A stretch of 64,000 nucleotides of DNA from Bombyx mori. Lineage: Eukaryota > Arthropoda > Insecta > Lepidoptera > Bombycidae. The translations under genes were made by a program, and so were the position numbers. Of this stretch, positions 60,861-64,000 are shown one piece after another (the stretch's first letter is position 1; each line of letters starts with the position of its first letter). Location of the stretch: positions 18,467,501-18,531,500 of the forward strand of contig NC_085129.1 of NCBI RefSeq assembly GCF_030269925.1. Direction: 5' to 3'. A model generated the notes under the pieces. That model was given only the letters and a program-made list of their open reading frames with translations, had not been told where the DNA came from and made no database searches.

Positions 60861-61291
60861 CGCACATTTTTCTTAATATGTCAGATTAATAATGGAACGT
60901 GTGACCTAAAATCTAGACTAATACGGTTAGTGACAGACTAAACACGTTAGCATCTGCATAGGCGTGACATAATAGTGTTTTTTTTTTTTGTGTGTGTGTG
61001 TGTTGAATTATGCCAGCAACTATTTTTACAATTCACCCTTGGAAGAAAAACATTTTTGAAAATCGAATTTCGAGTTTCATTTTGAAATATGTAGAAAGAA
61101 GCACGTAGTCCGAAAAAAAATTGAATTTGTAAGTTAAGGTTCTGGAATTTGGAAATTCTAATTCTGAAAAATTTGAGTTTCATTTTTGTGTGTGTGTGCG
61201 TTTTAAATGCCCGTTTCAGTGCGTGTGTGTGCGTGTGATATAACATGTAATGGGTTATGTGGGGTAATTGGTGACGAGTGGGTTTCCTTAG

Positions 61292-61509
61292 CATTCGGGA
61301 TCCTGTTGTCATCTCGTTCGCTCCCGTTTCTTCCGTCTCTTTCTAACGACTTTCCTGAATGGGTAGCGGGCATGCGTACTGTGACGAAACCAACATCATT
61401 ATTGTGTAAGCTTACGAAATCCCGTTCGATGATAAGTGCTCGTCCAGATGCTGGGGCGTTAACCTTGAACTTGTTCGCGGCAGATGATTATTGGTCGAAT
61501 CGCTTCTAG
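61292..61509 (+). CDS. Weak candidate terminal exon
   Basis: A good acceptor (GTGGGTTTCCTTAG) precedes a 73-codon open frame in phase 1, ending in TAG. It contains SNDFPEWVAGMRTVTKPTSL. It could be the last exon after 59839-59910, but it could equally be an old TE fragment or chance. Confidence 0.2.
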
Positions 61510-61566
61510 GGACTCTGGAATCTGGTAACATTCCTAAGAAACGAAAATCAACTGCTTTATTGTTTA

Positions 61567-62175
61567 ACTAGCTTGTGCCCGCGACTTTGTCCGTGTCGAA
61601 TAGTTGCTTTGGCTTAACGCTAAATTTTACCCGCGACTTCATTTACGTAGAAAGAAAATATTTTTGAATAATAGAATGTTAAGGAGCTATTTGAGACCGT
61701 CAGCGCAAAAGTGGCCTAAGCTTATCACAGTTAGTGTGGAGATAATGAGCTTTAATTCACTATTACACTGTTTCGTAAGCAATAATAATACGCGCAAAAA
61801 TAATGTTTACAATCTGTTAGCTGTGGTTGAAACTGGGGATAGATCGATCAACATTATTATGTTTTAAATAAATTGCAAATATGTATAAGCACGAATATGA
61901 AAAATTGTGGGTTAGGCCAGTTTTGCGCTGATGGCCTCATTTAAGGTAACTCTCAAAAGGGAAAAAAAACCCGATTTTGAAACATTATTTATTGGTGCTC
62001 CGCTTGTATTGGTCTTAGCGTGATTTTATATAGCCTATAGCCTTCCTCAATAAATGGGCTATCTAACACTGATTTTTTTTTTTCAAATCGGCCCAGCATT
62101 TCCTGAGATTAGCGCGTTCAACCAAACTAACACACAAACTCTTCAGCTTTATAATATTAGAATTAGTATAGATTA
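61567..62175 (+). repeat. Lepidopteran dispersed repeat interrupted by a MITE
   Basis: Starts AACTAGCTTGTGCCCGCGAC and ends CTTTATAATATTAGAATTAG then TATAGAT. This start and end pair is common in moth and butterfly genomes; the class is uncertain. Confidence 0.55.
61693..61939. mobile_element. MITE, GTCAGCGCAAAA family, copy 2
   Basis: GACCGTCAGCGCAAAAGTGG to CCAGTTTTGCGCTGATGGCC. It sits within the repeat at 61567-62175. Confidence 0.85.
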
Positions 62176-62199
62176 AAGATGCAACCTTGCTTTACGCCA

Positions 62200-62530
62200 C
62201 AGCTTACTGGGAATAAACTAGATTGGTCACCATTAGCCACAACGCAACAGTCCATATTATCATGCAGTAGTCTCGAAACTCATCTCAAAACTCGCGAACT
62301 GGACAACAGACGAAATAAACTGAAAAATAGACCGCCTTCCACCATTTTTTACAACTTCGTGGGTGGTGTTCTTACGTGTAGCTTCTGTTCGCGCACGTTT
62401 AAGAACAAGATAGGCTACCATAGCCATATTAGAGCGCATGAGAGGCACAGACATTAGCTTGTAAGTTATTAAACAGAAAATTTTGGTCGCCACTGCCAAA
62501 ACCGGCTTGGAACCATGATGATGATAGATT
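62200..62530 (+). mobile_element. RTE-type LINE C terminus with a zinc finger
   Basis: Codes for LDNRRNKLKNRPPSTIFYNF then TCSFCSRTFKNKIGYHSHIR, a C2H2 finger at the extreme end of an ORF, followed by a stop and ATGATGATGATAG. Terminal C2H2 fingers of this kind occur in insect non-LTR ORFs. It could be mistaken for a host zinc-finger gene. Confidence 0.65.
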
Positions 62531-62716
62531 AAAATCAGAATAGCGTTGCATCTTTGGTATCTATACGCAATAAGCTTATCAATTGTTTTTGTCTATGCAT
62601 TAGAAAACTTCACACTCCAAACTAAACGGAATGTTGTAGTGTTGAAAAAAAAAACGTAAATATAGTTAATCTAACAAGCCAAATTAAAAAATTAAAACTA
62701 TTTACCCTGTATGTAT

Positions 62717-62853
62717 GTAACTATACTGAGACCTTAGAACTTATATCTCAAGGTGGGTGGCGCATTTACGTTGTAAATGTCTACGGGCTCCAGTAACCAC
62801 TTAAAACCAGGTGGGCTGTGTGAGCTCGTCCACCCATCTAAGCAATAAATAAA
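62717..62853 (+). repeat. Bm1 SINE 3' fragment
   Basis: TAACTATACTGAGACCTTAG to CATCTAAGCAATAAATAA. Confidence 0.86.
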
Positions 62854-63002
62854 AAAACCCTATTTATTATTAGGTAATAAAAGTATCTATCGATTACAAT
62901 TGTCGACACGCGCGCGAATTTTCAAATCAATCGGACTTCGAAGAGTCTGTGAAAATTAAGATATTCCAAGTCTAATCACAGCGGAGTCTACGCTGTATCA
63001 AT

Positions 63003-63215
63003 CGCGTTTGTCTGCCAACCGCGTGGCAGGAGAAGTCCTGGTCGTCCTGTACTTGGCGAAGCATCGTGGACAGTGAGATGAGGACTGCCGGCATGGCCCG
63101 GAGCGATGTCAAGAGCAAGTGTTAGACAGGGTCAAGCGGAGACAACTTGTGAGGGCCCTAAGTACCAGCGTGCTACCCTAGGACTACAACAACAGTCTAA
63201 TCAGCTCATGAGAAT
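63003..63215 (+). mobile_element. Decayed RTE-type LINE 3' fragment
   Basis: Contains a readable PRGRRSPGRPVLGEASW stretch and the layout of RTE ends, with stops. Confidence 0.45.
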
Positions 63216-63309
63216 AAACAGATTTATATCGTACTAACGCGCCCGACAAACGTTGTCCTGTGAATGCATACACAAAAATTCATACAAGTCGATCCAGCTG
63301 CTTAGTTGC

Positions 63310-63448
63310 AGCATAGATAAATAGATACCGACTGCAGCGCCACCTGTCGGGCTGATTTGTGAATCTAAATTATCCAGGGCGCTCACCAAACGCATAAAAA
63401 ATCATTAAAATCGGTTCAGTCGTTTAGGAGGAGGAGTTCAGTCACATT
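63310..63448 (+). repeat. Second copy of the ATTAAAATCGGT repeat
   Basis: GCGCCACCTGTCGGGCTGAT, ATCATTAAAATCGGTTCAGT and GGAGTTCAGTCACA. Confidence 0.6.
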
Positions 63449-63449
63449 T

Positions 63450-63566
63450 TTACTGGTGGTAGAGGACTTCTTATGAGTCCGCACGGGTAGGTACCACCGC
63501 CCTGCCTATTTCTGCCGTGAAGCAGTAATGCGTTTCGGTTTGAAGGGTGGGGCAGCCGTTGTAAAT
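63450..63566 (+). repeat. Bm1 SINE middle fragment
   Basis: TTACTGGTGGTAGAGGACTT to GGGGCAGCCGTTGTAA. Confidence 0.83.
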
Positions 63567-63567
63567 A

Positions 63568-63780
63568 TATGCAAGAGCCGTGCTTCGTAGAATCTACCAC
63601 CGGATCGGAAACGCGACCCACTGAGAAGATCTGGCGAGAAACTCAGTGGGCTGTGTCTGTGGGTTAATTTACTCGGAGAGCCCTTCGTAACAAGCGTCGG
63701 GTTCGACGAGAATAATGACAGGTGCTTGAGGTACCAAAAAGCACCGTTAGCGGATCGGGAGGATCCGAGATGATGTGTGG
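63568..63780 (-). mobile_element. Jockey-type LINE 3' fragment
   Basis: GCAAGAGCCGTGCTTCGTAG to AGGATCCGAGATGATGTG, fused directly to a truncated Bm1 that ends at about 63566. Confidence 0.8.
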
Positions 63781-64000
63781 CATTCACACGTACAGTAGAA
63801 TTATTTAAATATATCGTATAAGTTCTCCATTCTACAGACGAAAGAGCGGAACACTCCGCTATCAAAACAAAACCGTCATACAGGTGCCGCTGTCATAAGC
63901 CAATAAGATTAAGCTGACGCGCAAGTGCACGGGCCAAATGATTATAAGATGGCCGTACGCCAAAAACAGTAGGATAAAAAAGTATTTGTGGGTGTCTTAA

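Overview
This window looks like nuclear DNA of the silkworm Bombyx mori or a very close relative. The main evidence is about 29 copies, whole or partial, of a tRNA-headed SINE that I recognise as Bm1. The sequence also has AT-rich introns, GT-AG splice sites, and a very dense layer of lepidopteran transposable elements. Nearly all the ORFs are TE shadows; the host coding content lies in short exons that have to be read across introns. Species and TE family names come from memory and have not been searched.

Host genes (all + strand unless stated). (1) 21495-26274: a complete six-exon NDUFAF5 gene, 362 codons by my joining, encoding the mitochondrial complex I assembly factor with a SAM-methyltransferase fold. 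(2) 28152-34245: a three-exon gene for a small secreted protein of 123 residues that I do not recognise. (3) 43775-58165: a twelve-exon gene for an unrecognised single-pass membrane protein of about 358 residues. It has a signal peptide, one membrane helix and a long cytoplasmic tail with repeated YEPPP motifs. Every one of its introns is phase 1, and one has a GC donor. A phase-compatible extra exon at 59839-59910, and perhaps a terminal one at 61292-61509, suggest alternative 3' ends. (4) A possible exon of a divergent gene lies on the minus strand at 21085-21336, just upstream of NDUFAF5.

Mobile elements. At 35264-40437 there is a full-length non-LTR retrotransposon of the Jockey type. Both ORFs are intact, it has a poly-A tail and a perfect 9-bp target duplication, and an initiator plus downstream promoter element sits at its 5' end; it looks young. 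Many 5'-truncated relatives of it are scattered through the window. Other elements are: RTE-type LINE fragments; a second LINE (called LINE-P here) whose 3' tail resembles the Bm1 tail; an R1-like tail with a 17-bp target duplication; a LINE with a TTTGATTTGG-type tail; three Helitron copies (TC...CTAG with a terminal hairpin); a mariner and a hAT deletion derivative; several foldback or TIR MITE families; and two tRNA-derived SINEs that form an inverted pair around one exon of gene 3.

Layout: 1-15.8 kb is repeat-rich with no gene I can support. 15.8-19.1 kb is AT-rich and nearly free of repeats. 19.1-21.1 kb holds LINE fragments. 21.5-26.3 kb is NDUFAF5. 28.1-34.3 kb is the secreted-protein gene. 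35.2-40.4 kb is the intact LINE. 41-43.7 kb holds a Helitron, a SINE and MITEs. 43.8-58.2 kb is the membrane-protein gene, its introns packed with SINEs. 58.2-64 kb holds R1-like, hAT, RTE and MITE insertions plus a CpG-rich, promoter-like stretch near 60.4-60.9 kb. The genes do not form an operon or an evident shared pathway.
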